Source of the DNA: Williamsia muralis
GTDB lineage: Bacteria; Actinomycetota; Actinomycetes; Mycobacteriales; Mycobacteriaceae
Reading direction: 5' to 3'
Assembly (NCBI RefSeq): GCF_002735905.1
Contig: NZ_PEBD01000005.1
Location: forward strand, 186,001-250,000
Length of the DNA stretch: 64,000 nucleotides
Numbering within the stretch: the stretch's first letter is position 1; each line of letters begins with the position of its first letter. The translations under genes were made by a program, and so were the position numbers. The notes under the pieces were generated by a model that was not told the DNA's origin, did not search any database, and saw nothing but the letters and a program-made list of their open reading frames with translations. Of this stretch, positions 26,841 through 34,700 are shown one piece after another.

Positions 26841-27103
26841 GTGACAAGAGTTCGAACACTCGCAGCGACGAGATTGTCAGTTGGTGCCAGGACTACGTCG
26901 GCAACATCTTGGGAGTGCCGGGTGACAGAGTGAATCCCGACGCGACCTTCGACCGGCTTGGCATCGACTCGGCCCTGGCGGTGTCTCTACTCATCGACGT
27001 CGAAGGACATTTCGGGGTCGAGGTTCCGCCAGAGGCCCTGTTCGACAATCCGACACTCCGGGCAGTGGCCGGATACGTCCACGAGAGGTCCGTGCGACTG
27101 TGA
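26837..27103 (+). CDS. acyl carrier protein, free-standing (88 aa)
   Basis: A single ACP domain with phosphopantetheine site Ser45 in LGIDSALAVSLL and the acidic four-helix pattern of type II ACP/PCPs. It is coupled on both sides (overlapping ATGA with the desaturase and GTGA with the methyltransferase). It is a plausible partner of the FAAL at 30028, which would load a fatty acid onto it for desaturation, methylation and oxidation. No phosphopantetheinyl transferase gene is seen in the window. Confidence 0.93.
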   Translation: MSDKSSNTRSDEIVSWCQDYVGNILGVPGDRVNPDATFDRLGIDSALAVSLLIDVEGHFGVEVPPEALFDNPTLRAVAGYVHERSVRL

Positions 27104-28005
27104 TCGCCCGGGTCGACGAGATCGCCGGAGAGGAGCGGAAGTCCGCCGCCACGCGCGCCATTCGTCATCACTACGACGTCGGCAACGATTTCTACGGGCT
27201 CTGGCTGGATTCGTCGCTGTCGTACTCGTGCGCCATGCCCACTGCCGCCACGGACACACTCGATGTCGCGCAGCAACGCAAACTCCGATTCCACCTCGAG
27301 GCGGTGCGGGCCGACACTGCGCGTTCGATCCTCGATGTGGGATGCGGATGGGGCGCGATACTCGAGCAGGCGTCGGTGGAGTACGGCGTGACGCGTGCGG
27401 TGGGCCTGACGTTGAGTGCGACGCAGAATCAACACATTCGGGAGCTCGCCCTACGCGGCGTGGAAGTGCGCACCACGAACTGGATGGACTTCGCGCCCGA
27501 TGATCGTTTCGACGGAATCATCTCCATCGGTGCTTTCGAGCATTTCGCCCGGCCAGACGATACCCCGACGGAGAAGATCGGGATATACCGCGAGTTCTTC
27601 TCCCGGTGCCGCACCTGGCTCAACACAGACGGGACGTTGTCGCTGCAGACCATCGCATACGCGAACATGTCCCGGAGCGATGCCAATTCGTTCATGCAAC
27701 AGGAGATCTTTCCCGACGCCGACCTTCCGACGTTGACTGAGATAGTCAGCGCCGCCGACGGATTGTTCGAGGTGCAGTCGGTTGCCAACGGCCGACTCGA
27801 CTACGCCTGGACCTGCGAACAGTGGGCTCAGCGGCTTCGCGCCCGTCGCCAGGAAGCCAACGCCCTCGTCGGTGAGGACGTGGTTGCTCGGTACGAGCGG
27901 TACCTGAGGATGTCCGCAATCGGCTTCCGGATGAACAAGATATGTCTCCTGCGCCTAGTTCTACGGCCTTATGCCGACGGCCACTTCGGCGGGGTGTCGA
28001 GATGA
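27100..28005 (+). CDS. cyclopropane-fatty-acid-synthase-like methyltransferase (301 aa)
   Basis: A SAM-dependent enzyme of the CFA/mycolic acid methyltransferase group. IRHHYDVGNDFYGLWLD and SYSCA match the N-terminal family signature, the SAM loop is ILDVGCGWGAILE (about 77-89), and ISIGAFEHFARP corresponds to the S-M-F-E-H motif. It probably methylates or cyclopropanates a double bond in an acyl chain, fitting the desaturase and ACP next door. Starts with GTG overlapping the ACP stop. Confidence 0.9.
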   Translation: MIARVDEIAGEERKSAATRAIRHHYDVGNDFYGLWLDSSLSYSCAMPTAATDTLDVAQQRKLRFHLEAVRADTARSILDVGCGWGAILEQASVEYGVTRAVGLTLSATQNQHIRELALRGVEVRTTNWMDFAPDDRFDGIISIGAFEHFARPDDTPTEKIGIYREFFSRCRTWLNTDGTLSLQTIAYANMSRSDANSFMQQEIFPDADLPTLTEIVSAADGLFEVQSVANGRLDYAWTCEQWAQRLRARRQEANALVGEDVVARYERYLRMSAIGFRMNKICLLRLVLRPYADGHFGGVSR

Positions 28006-29294
28006 CCGGCACCACATCATCGGTAGCCGGCGGAGGTCCGACCTCCGTCACTCCCCCCGGCGCCGTTCGGGCCGTACCACGGTTCAACCCGTTCAGCGCC
28101 GCGTTTCGCGACGATCCATATCGTCAGTACCGCACCCTTCAACAGCAAGCGGCACCGCACAGGACCCTGGGTATGTGGGTGCTGACCCGACATGCAGATG
28201 TCGAATCGGTGTTGATGGACCGGACGTTCAGCTCAGCGGTGATACCACAATTGGTGAATCGGCAAGCAGATCGTCTGTCGCAGAGCAACCTTGCGCGGAT
28301 CGAGCGGCTGGGCGAGAAGTCGCTGGTGTTCACCGACAATCCGGACCACGCGCGGTTACGCGGCCTGATCAATCAGGCGTTCAGCAGTAAAGCTGTCGCC
28401 TCGCTACGGCCGCGAATTGTCGATGTCGCGCAGAAGTTGTTCGAGCAGACGCGGCACGACGGCATGGACATCATCGGTGACTATGCCGCACCTTTGCCCG
28501 TGACCGTGATGTGTGACTGGATGGACGTTCCGGAGAGCATTCGTGCACAGGTCGGGCCGTGGACTCGGGATATCCGGTTCCTGCTGGAACCAGGCCTGAT
28601 GAGTGTCGCGGTCTTCAGTCGCGTATGCGACGTGGTGGAGGAGTTCACCACTGCGTTCGACGACCTGGTGGCTCACCGCAAAGCGCACCCCGGCACGGAC
28701 CTGATCAGCAATCTACTGGCAGCGAAGACCTCAGGGGGCGACGCCTTCGCATCCGAGGAGATCGTCGTCCTGTGCATCATGTGTTTTGTCGCCGGCAACG
28801 AGACCACCAAGTCGCTGATCGGGAACGCTGTGCTGGCCCTGTTGCAGCATCCCGAGCAACGAAACCTGCTGACGTCGGACCGGTCCCTGGCAACCGCTGC
28901 GGTGGCAGAGACCCTCCGCTTTCAGAGCCCGCTACAGATGACCAAACGAGTCGCCACCCGCGGAGTCGAGATCAGCGGGAGCGCGGTGGAAGCCGGCGAC
29001 CAGATACTGCTCTGTATCGGGGCTGCGAACAGAGACCCCGCTGTGTTCGAGAAACCAGATGAGTTCGACTTGAGCCGCACCGGTCAGCGGCACCTCGCGT
29101 TCGGTCACGGCATGCACGGCTGTCTCGGCGGCCTCCTCGCGCGGCTACAGGCGGAGGTTGCGATCGGCGTTCTCTTCGGCGATTCCGGACGGCGCCTGGA
29201 ACTGGTGACCGAGCACGTCGACTGGCAGACAGACAGTTTAATCGTCCGCGGGCTCTCCCAGCTCCCGGTTCGACTGATCGATGAGGCGGCATGA
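28002..29294 (+). CDS. cytochrome P450 (430 aa)
   Basis: A soluble P450. The I-helix is VAGNETTK (AGNETT 264-269), ExxR is E303-R306 (ETLR), and the haem loop FGHGMHGCLG has Cys374. It belongs with biosynthetic P450s that hydroxylate or epoxidise carrier-bound chains, by context. It overlaps the methyltransferase and the thioesterase by four bases each. No ferredoxin or reductase gene is in the operon, so general redox partners must serve it. Confidence 0.92.
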   Translation: MTGTTSSVAGGGPTSVTPPGAVRAVPRFNPFSAAFRDDPYRQYRTLQQQAAPHRTLGMWVLTRHADVESVLMDRTFSSAVIPQLVNRQADRLSQSNLARIERLGEKSLVFTDNPDHARLRGLINQAFSSKAVASLRPRIVDVAQKLFEQTRHDGMDIIGDYAAPLPVTVMCDWMDVPESIRAQVGPWTRDIRFLLEPGLMSVAVFSRVCDVVEEFTTAFDDLVAHRKAHPGTDLISNLLAAKTSGGDAFASEEIVVLCIMCFVAGNETTKSLIGNAVLALLQHPEQRNLLTSDRSLATAAVAETLRFQSPLQMTKRVATRGVEISGSAVEAGDQILLCIGAANRDPAVFEKPDEFDLSRTGQRHLAFGHGMHGCLGGLLARLQAEVAIGVLFGDSGRRLELVTEHVDWQTDSLIVRGLSQLPVRLIDEAA

Positions 29295-30031
29295 CCACGT
29301 CCGTGCTGTTGAGGGGCGCCGACGACTCCCCTGTCCATTTGGTATGCGTCCCGCACGCCGGCGGTGGCGCGGCGTCCTTCAATCGATGGCTCGGCCTGTT
29401 CCCCACCACCATCGCAGTGGTGCGAACCCAACTCCCTGGCCGAGAGGATCGAGCGTCCGAGCCGCACTTTCGCCGGGTCGGCGAGGCGGTCAGTGCATTG
29501 GTCTCCGACATCTGTCTTCTCGACTCACGGGTTGCGCTGTACGGCCACAGCATGGGGGCACTGGTGGCGTTCGAACTGGCGCACGAGCTGTGTGCTGCCG
29601 GTGCCGCACCTGTCCACCTGTTTGTGTCGGGACGTCGTGCACCCCATCGTTCGCCGAGTAGGACCCCGATACACGACGCCTCAGAACCGGACTTGATCAC
29701 AGCGCTGCGCACGATGGGGGGCATGGGTGATATCGAGGCAACGAGCCCCGAGTTCCGCCAGTACGTGCTGGCTCTGATCAGAGCCGACCTGGAACTGTCG
29801 GAGAAGTACACGTTCGGGCGCACAACAACACTGCCGTGTCCGATTACGGCCTTCTACGGGACAGGAGATCCGGTGGTTGACCCCGAGGAAGTTCGAGCTT
29901 GGGCAGCACACTCACACAATGCATTTCGATCGCATGAGTTCACAGGGGACCACTTTTTCCACCAGCAGCACCGCGACGCCATCGCTGCCCATATGGTCCG
30001 CGCGCTCGACAACGTGGTGCCCGCGAAGTGA
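29291..30031 (+). CDS. type II thioesterase (246 aa)
   Basis: An alpha/beta-hydrolase editing thioesterase of PKS/NRPS pathways. VCVPHAGGGAASFNRW at the N-terminus is diagnostic. The nucleophile is Ser87 in LYGHSMGALVAFELA, followed by FYGTGDPVVDPEE (Asp) and FTGDHFFHQQH (His). Such enzymes clear mis-primed or stalled acyl groups from carrier proteins. Its presence supports a carrier-bound assembly pathway. It overlaps the P450 and the FAAL genes. Confidence 0.93.
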   Translation: MTTSVLLRGADDSPVHLVCVPHAGGGAASFNRWLGLFPTTIAVVRTQLPGREDRASEPHFRRVGEAVSALVSDICLLDSRVALYGHSMGALVAFELAHELCAAGAAPVHLFVSGRRAPHRSPSRTPIHDASEPDLITALRTMGGMGDIEATSPEFRQYVLALIRADLELSEKYTFGRTTTLPCPITAFYGTGDPVVDPEEVRAWAAHSHNAFRSHEFTGDHFFHQQHRDAIAAHMVRALDNVVPAK

Positions 30032-31839
30032 ATGTAGCGCAACGGTCCCTTACCGAATCGCCGACGTTGCCGCAGCTGCTGCGTGAACGTGCAGACTCTG
30101 ATCCGGACAGGAAAGCGTATGTCTTCCTAGATGATTCGGGTGTCGAGACGGTGACGCTGACCTACGGGGCACTGTACCGGCAGGCCACGGAGGTGGCGTG
30201 GCGACTGCTGTCGTGCTGCCGACCCGGCGATCGCGCGGTTCTGGTGTTCCCTCAGGGTCCGGACTTCATCGTCGCCTACTTCGGGTGCCTGTACGCAGGA
30301 GTTGTCGCTGTGCCGGTTGTACCGCCGGGAGCACATGGGCAGCGGACCACCACAGCGAACATCGTGCGGGACTGTGAACCCACGACTATCCTCACCGTGA
30401 GCTCGATGCTGGAGCCGGCACAGGCGCTGCCGGCGCTGACTGTGCAGACGATTAGCTGGATCGTCGTCGACCAGATGCCACCTACAGGCACCGACTTCAC
30501 CGACCAGATGGATGCGGAACTGGAGGCGCGGCACCCCGCGATCGGCGACATCGCCTTTCTGCAGTACACCTCTGGCTCGACCTCGGCCCCCAAAGGGGTG
30601 ATGGTCACGCACGGCAATCTTGTCGCCAATCAACGGATGATCCAGGCGGCTTTCGGCCATGACAGTCAATCGACCGTGGTGGGGTGGGCGCCCTTCTTTC
30701 ACGACCAGGGGCTGATCGGCACTGTCCTGCAGCCGCTCTACGTCGGTGCCACCAGCGTCCTGATGTCACCGTCCGCGTTCATCCGGCGGCCCCTGACGTG
30801 GCTGTCGGCGATCTCGCGTTACCGCGCGCACACGAGTGGAGGCCCGAACTTTGCCTTCGACCTGTGTGTTGCGCGGGCTACGGACGCCACGGTCGCCGGA
30901 CTCGACCTGAGCCACTGGAAAGTTGCGTTCAACGGAGCAGAGCCGATCCGCGACGACACCGTGCGACGGTTCGCCGAACGATTCGAACCCGCAGGGTTCA
31001 CCGAAGCCGCGTTCATGCCTTGCTACGGCCTGGCCGAGGCGACGCTCCTGGTGACGGCCGCGAGAAAAGGCAGGGGCTCTCGCCACATCGTGGTCGATCC
31101 CGCGGAGCGCGGTCGTAAACGCCTTGTGCCGGTGGAGAATCACAGTCCCGTGCCATCGTCGCCCACCCTCGTCGGATCGGGAACGGTCCTGCTGCGAGAG
31201 GATGTTCGCATCATCGATCCAGATACCCGACGGCCATGCCGCGCCGATCAGATCGGTGAGATCTGGGTGGCCGGAGACCATGTGGCACAAGGTTACTGGC
31301 GTCGACCGGACGAGTCGGCGGAAACCTTCGGTGCCCGCATCGACGGCTCGCCCGGATCGAGGTACTTACGCACCGGCGATCTCGGCGCATTCATCGATGA
31401 TGAACTCTTCGTTGTGGGACGCCTCAAAGACATGGTGATCATCCGCGGGACGAACTACTACCCTCACGACATCGAGCACACAGTACAGTCGGCACATCCG
31501 TCGGTCCGGCCTGGTGGTTGCGCTGCGTTCTCCACGCTACGAGACCGTGTGGAGGCCCTGGTGGTGATAGCGGAGATCAGAGGCCAAGACCCACTGCCCG
31601 AGTCGCGGTGTCACGACATCTCGTTCGCTATTCGAGGCGCGGTCACGCGCGAACACCAGGTGACCGTCAGCGATGTGCTCTTGGTGACGCCGGGACAACT
31701 CCACAAGACCACCAGCGGGAAGATCATGCGAGCCTCAGCTCGACGTCGTTATCTCGCAGGGGATTTCGATCCGCATCGCATCGACTCGGACCCAGTAGTC
31801 CCAGAAAAGGACGGTAGACATGGAAGCTCCAAACCCTGA
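30028..31839 (+). CDS. fatty-acyl-AMP ligase, FAAL (603 aa)
   Basis: An ANL enzyme of the FadD32/FAAL branch, which activates long-chain acids as acyl-AMP and hands them to carrier proteins instead of CoA. The P-loop YTSGSTSAPKG is at 180-190. GWAPFFHDQGLIGTVLQPLY and SGGPNFAFDLCV are FAAL hallmarks. The C-terminus contains VVGRLKDMVIIRGTNYYPHD and HKTTSGKIMR. About 600 aa is FAAL length. GTG start overlaps the previous stop. It is the likely entry point of the plus-strand unit, loading the ACP at 26837. Confidence 0.93.
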   Translation: MNVAQRSLTESPTLPQLLRERADSDPDRKAYVFLDDSGVETVTLTYGALYRQATEVAWRLLSCCRPGDRAVLVFPQGPDFIVAYFGCLYAGVVAVPVVPPGAHGQRTTTANIVRDCEPTTILTVSSMLEPAQALPALTVQTISWIVVDQMPPTGTDFTDQMDAELEARHPAIGDIAFLQYTSGSTSAPKGVMVTHGNLVANQRMIQAAFGHDSQSTVVGWAPFFHDQGLIGTVLQPLYVGATSVLMSPSAFIRRPLTWLSAISRYRAHTSGGPNFAFDLCVARATDATVAGLDLSHWKVAFNGAEPIRDDTVRRFAERFEPAGFTEAAFMPCYGLAEATLLVTAARKGRGSRHIVVDPAERGRKRLVPVENHSPVPSSPTLVGSGTVLLREDVRIIDPDTRRPCRADQIGEIWVAGDHVAQGYWRRPDESAETFGARIDGSPGSRYLRTGDLGAFIDDELFVVGRLKDMVIIRGTNYYPHDIEHTVQSAHPSVRPGGCAAFSTLRDRVEALVVIAEIRGQDPLPESRCHDISFAIRGAVTREHQVTVSDVLLVTPGQLHKTTSGKIMRASARRRYLAGDFDPHRIDSDPVVPEKDGRHGSSKP

Positions 31840-32257
31840 TTTCGAACAAGCGGTGAGGGACGTCGTCCTCAGCATGCCCGCGGCCAAACATCTGGGTTTC
31901 GATTTCACCCGCATCGAACCCGGGGATGTCGAACTCGTGGCGCCCTACCGCCAGGAGCTGACCCAACACAACGGATTCTTTCAGGGTGGCGTCATCGGCT
32001 CACTGGCAGACTTCGCCGGCGGTTCGGCCGCCGGAACCTTGCTTCCACCGGGCTGGATCAACATGACGGTCGATTACACGATCAAGATCTTGGCACCGGC
32101 AAAGGGCGACAAGCTGGTGGTTCATGGTCGAGTACTCAAGGCAGGCAGCACCATCACGGTGGCTGCCGCAGACGTGTTCACTTCATCGGCGGTCGGTGAC
32201 ACGTTATGTGCCACCGGGCTGGTGACCATGCGCAACATCCGACTGATGAAAAACTGA
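31820..32257 (+). CDS. hot-dog acyl-CoA/ACP thioesterase, PaaI-like (145 aa)
   Basis: A single hot-dog domain: HLGFDFTRIEPGDVELVAPY, then NGFFQGGVIGSLADFAGGSA (central helix with the N/Q-x-x-x-G-G pattern) and WINMTVDYTIKILAPAKGDK. It probably hydrolyses an acyl thioester. It overlaps the FAAL coding end by 20 bases and is the last plus-strand gene. Its stop lies 35 bases from the convergent hydrolase stop, with no clear hairpin between them. Confidence 0.88.
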   Translation: MEAPNPDFEQAVRDVVLSMPAAKHLGFDFTRIEPGDVELVAPYRQELTQHNGFFQGGVIGSLADFAGGSAAGTLLPPGWINMTVDYTIKILAPAKGDKLVVHGRVLKAGSTITVAAADVFTSSAVGDTLCATGLVTMRNIRLMKN

Positions 32258-32292
32258 CGCGAGCGATTCAGCTGTCGACGGCGGCGGGTCGG

Positions 32293-33120
32293 TCACTGAG
32301 TTCGGGACACCTCGGCGAGAAAGTCCGCAAGATGAGCTGAAATCGCCCCCGGCTGTTCCACGGTGCTGCTGTGACCGCAGTTGTCGATAACCTGCAGTCG
32401 GGCCGTCGGTATCGACGATGCGATGTGTTCGGACTCCGACGGTGGCGTGGCGGCGTCATCCGCACCGACGAGCACAAGCGTCGGTACGGCGATCGCGCCG
32501 ATCTCGTGATCTACCGAGGCGCGTTCGGCAACCCCGTACACCGCCTTGCGCACGCAACTGCGTTTCCGTTGTCCCACCGCTTGTCGCCAGCGATCGAGCG
32601 ATGCTTTGTTCCGCGGATCTCGCCGATACGACGGGCCGAACATGTGAGGCGCGACCATCGATGCGATCGGTCCGAATCCGATCAATTGCTGCGTCCACGC
32701 CAGTCGCTTGTACTCCCGGACAGTGCCGGGCGTTTCGGCGCGGGCGCTGGTGTCCAACAGAGTGAGGGACCGAATCATCTCGGCGTGGCGGGCGCCGAGA
32801 CGCAAACCGACAAATCCCCCCATCGAGAGCCCCACCCAGTGCACGGGCCCGATGTCGAGAGCCCGGAGCACGCCCAACGCATCCCTGGTGAGGGTCTCGA
32901 TGTCATACCCGTCGACTGTCGGGGGTGAAGTTCCCTGCCCTCGCCAATCGAAGGCAACACACCTGTAGCGTCCCCGCAGCACCTCGACCTGAGCCTCGAA
33001 CATCCTGCTGTCGAACAACAATCCGTGCGCAAACACCACTGTCTGCGCGCCGGGCACGCCCGCCGGCACACCCGTGTCGTGGTATCCGATGGTTGTACCG
33101 CCCACCACCACCTCGGGCAT
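32293..33120 (-). CDS. alpha/beta hydrolase (275 aa)
   Basis: A canonical alpha/beta hydrolase: oxyanion VVFAHGLLFDSRMF, Asp-rich VAFDWRGQGTS, nucleophile Ser99 in WVGLSMGGFVG, acid VLVGADDAATPP and His in NCGHSSTVEQP. It could release or hydrolyse the product of the neighbouring megasynthase. ATG 33120 with GAGGGAG is preferred over 33231, which overlaps the PfaD-like gene. It is the last gene of the minus-strand unit. Confidence 0.88.
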   Translation of the reverse strand: MPEVVVGGTTIGYHDTGVPAGVPGAQTVVFAHGLLFDSRMFEAQVEVLRGRYRCVAFDWRGQGTSPPTVDGYDIETLTRDALGVLRALDIGPVHWVGLSMGGFVGLRLGARHAEMIRSLTLLDTSARAETPGTVREYKRLAWTQQLIGFGPIASMVAPHMFGPSYRRDPRNKASLDRWRQAVGQRKRSCVRKAVYGVAERASVDHEIGAIAVPTLVLVGADDAATPPSESEHIASSIPTARLQVIDNCGHSSTVEQPGAISAHLADFLAEVSRTQ

Positions 33121-33142
33121 GCCTACTCCCTCGTCGAACGCA

Positions 33143-34699
33143 CTACAGGGACGGCCAGTAGGTCGCACACTGCGGCGGGAAGTGCACACCCGCACCGCGC
33201 AGGATGCCCACCCGGGTGTGGAATGCGGCACCGGTCATGACGTGATGCGCGATGTCCGCGGCGCGACGGTTGCGGGCGGACGCCAGATGCGTTCCGGCCG
33301 CCCAGGAATTGAACGCTCCCATGGCCGGGCCGCACCACACTTGGTAGTCCGCTGTTCGGGTCTCGTCCCCACCGATGCTCCATCCCGACGAGAGGCCGAG
33401 GTACCACCGGAACACGAGCGCCATCCGGCGACGCGGGTTGTTCTGGGCGGCCGCGATCTGGTTCGGGTCACGTTCGGTGAAGTAACGCACGCACTCGTCC
33501 CAGACCGATTCCAGCGGCCGGCGGAAGATGTCGCGTTCGAGCCCGTCGCGCACCTTCTGCGGGATCGCGTCGATCGAGTCGTAAGCGCGGTACGCGTCGT
33601 ACAGCTGAGCGGCGCGCCCGGCGAACATGGTCCCTCGCCGCAGTACCTGCACCTGCACCCCCATCTCGAACATGTCCGAGGACGGCGCCATCACGCAATC
33701 GGCTGAACCAGCGGTGGCCAATAGCTCTTTCGTGGCCGCGGAGGTACCCGCCTCCACGCTTGCCTGATTGATCGACCCTGTGACGACGTACGCCGCTCCC
33801 AGTCCGAAAGCCGCCGCGGCTGCCGCAGGCGTCCCGATGCTGCCCGCCGCCCCGATTCGAACATTCGCGGCGAGAGGTGATTCCCCGGCGATGCGGTCGC
33901 GCAGCGCGATGATCTCAGGTAATGCCACCAGCAATGGCCGGCGATCGGTGTGACCTCCCGAGTCCGCCTCGACGGTGACGTCATCGGCCATCGGTACCGA
34001 TGCGGCCAGGTGGGCCGACTCCGCGGTGATGTCACCCGATTCCATGAGCTGGCGCAGCAACGCAGCGGGTGCCGGCCGTAAGAAGGCCTCTGCCACCTCG
34101 AGCCGGGACACCTTAGCCACCACCCTGTGCCCCCGGACGATTTCCCCGTCGGGAGCGGATCTGAGCCCGAGAACTCGATAGCGGACCAGTTCCGCCGTCA
34201 TGGACATGAAGGCGGACGCCTCGACGCAGGTCACCCGATGGCGCAGGCACGCATCCACGATGGCGCGCTCGAGAGCGGGTTCGCTCGGACTGTGGATGAC
34301 GTTGCAGGCGAACGGGGTATCGCGCAGTGTTGCCGTCAGCTCGGACAGCGCCGCATCGACCTTCGCCGGTACGACGCCTGCAGCGCCGTAGGAGGCAAGG
34401 TATCCGGCCTTGGCAAGCGCGCTGACCAGATCGGGCGACGCGATTCCATTGGCCATCGCGCCGGCCATGTATCCGTACCGCACACCGTGAAAATGCTGGA
34501 AGGATCGATCGCCGAGACGGTCAGGGGTCAACGGCCCGACGGCAGCGAGCACTTCTGACCGCGCAGCGACTGCCTCGTCGGACGTCACCCGGATGTCTTC
34601 TTTGTCCCGGATCACCCAGCATGGTCGCGAGAGGTCTGACAATGCTGCTGTCGTCTGGGCGATCTCATCGGTCCCGGATGTTGTGGAGGGCGCAACCAT
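33143..34699 (-). CDS. PfaD-like trans-acting enoyl reductase (518 aa)
   Basis: An FMN-dependent enoyl reductase of the 2-nitropropane-dioxygenase TIM-barrel family, in the subgroup that works with PUFA synthases. Characteristic stretches are VDAALSELTATLRDTPFACN, VIHSPSEPALERAIVDACLR, AAYVVTGSINQASVEAGTS (FMN/phosphate loop) and SSDMFEMGVQVQVLRRGTMF. Length is normal for PfaD. The start is ATG 34699, one base after the PfaC-like stop and with GGAAGGGA upstream; the longer frame from 34792 has none of these. It would reduce double bonds during chain building. Confidence 0.9.
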   Translation of the reverse strand: MVAPSTTSGTDEIAQTTAALSDLSRPCWVIRDKEDIRVTSDEAVAARSEVLAAVGPLTPDRLGDRSFQHFHGVRYGYMAGAMANGIASPDLVSALAKAGYLASYGAAGVVPAKVDAALSELTATLRDTPFACNVIHSPSEPALERAIVDACLRHRVTCVEASAFMSMTAELVRYRVLGLRSAPDGEIVRGHRVVAKVSRLEVAEAFLRPAPAALLRQLMESGDITAESAHLAASVPMADDVTVEADSGGHTDRRPLLVALPEIIALRDRIAGESPLAANVRIGAAGSIGTPAAAAAAFGLGAAYVVTGSINQASVEAGTSAATKELLATAGSADCVMAPSSDMFEMGVQVQVLRRGTMFAGRAAQLYDAYRAYDSIDAIPQKVRDGLERDIFRRPLESVWDECVRYFTERDPNQIAAAQNNPRRRMALVFRWYLGLSSGWSIGGDETRTADYQVWCGPAMGAFNSWAAGTHLASARNRRAADIAHHVMTGAAFHTRVGILRGAGVHFPPQCATYWPSL

Positions 34700-34700
34700 G

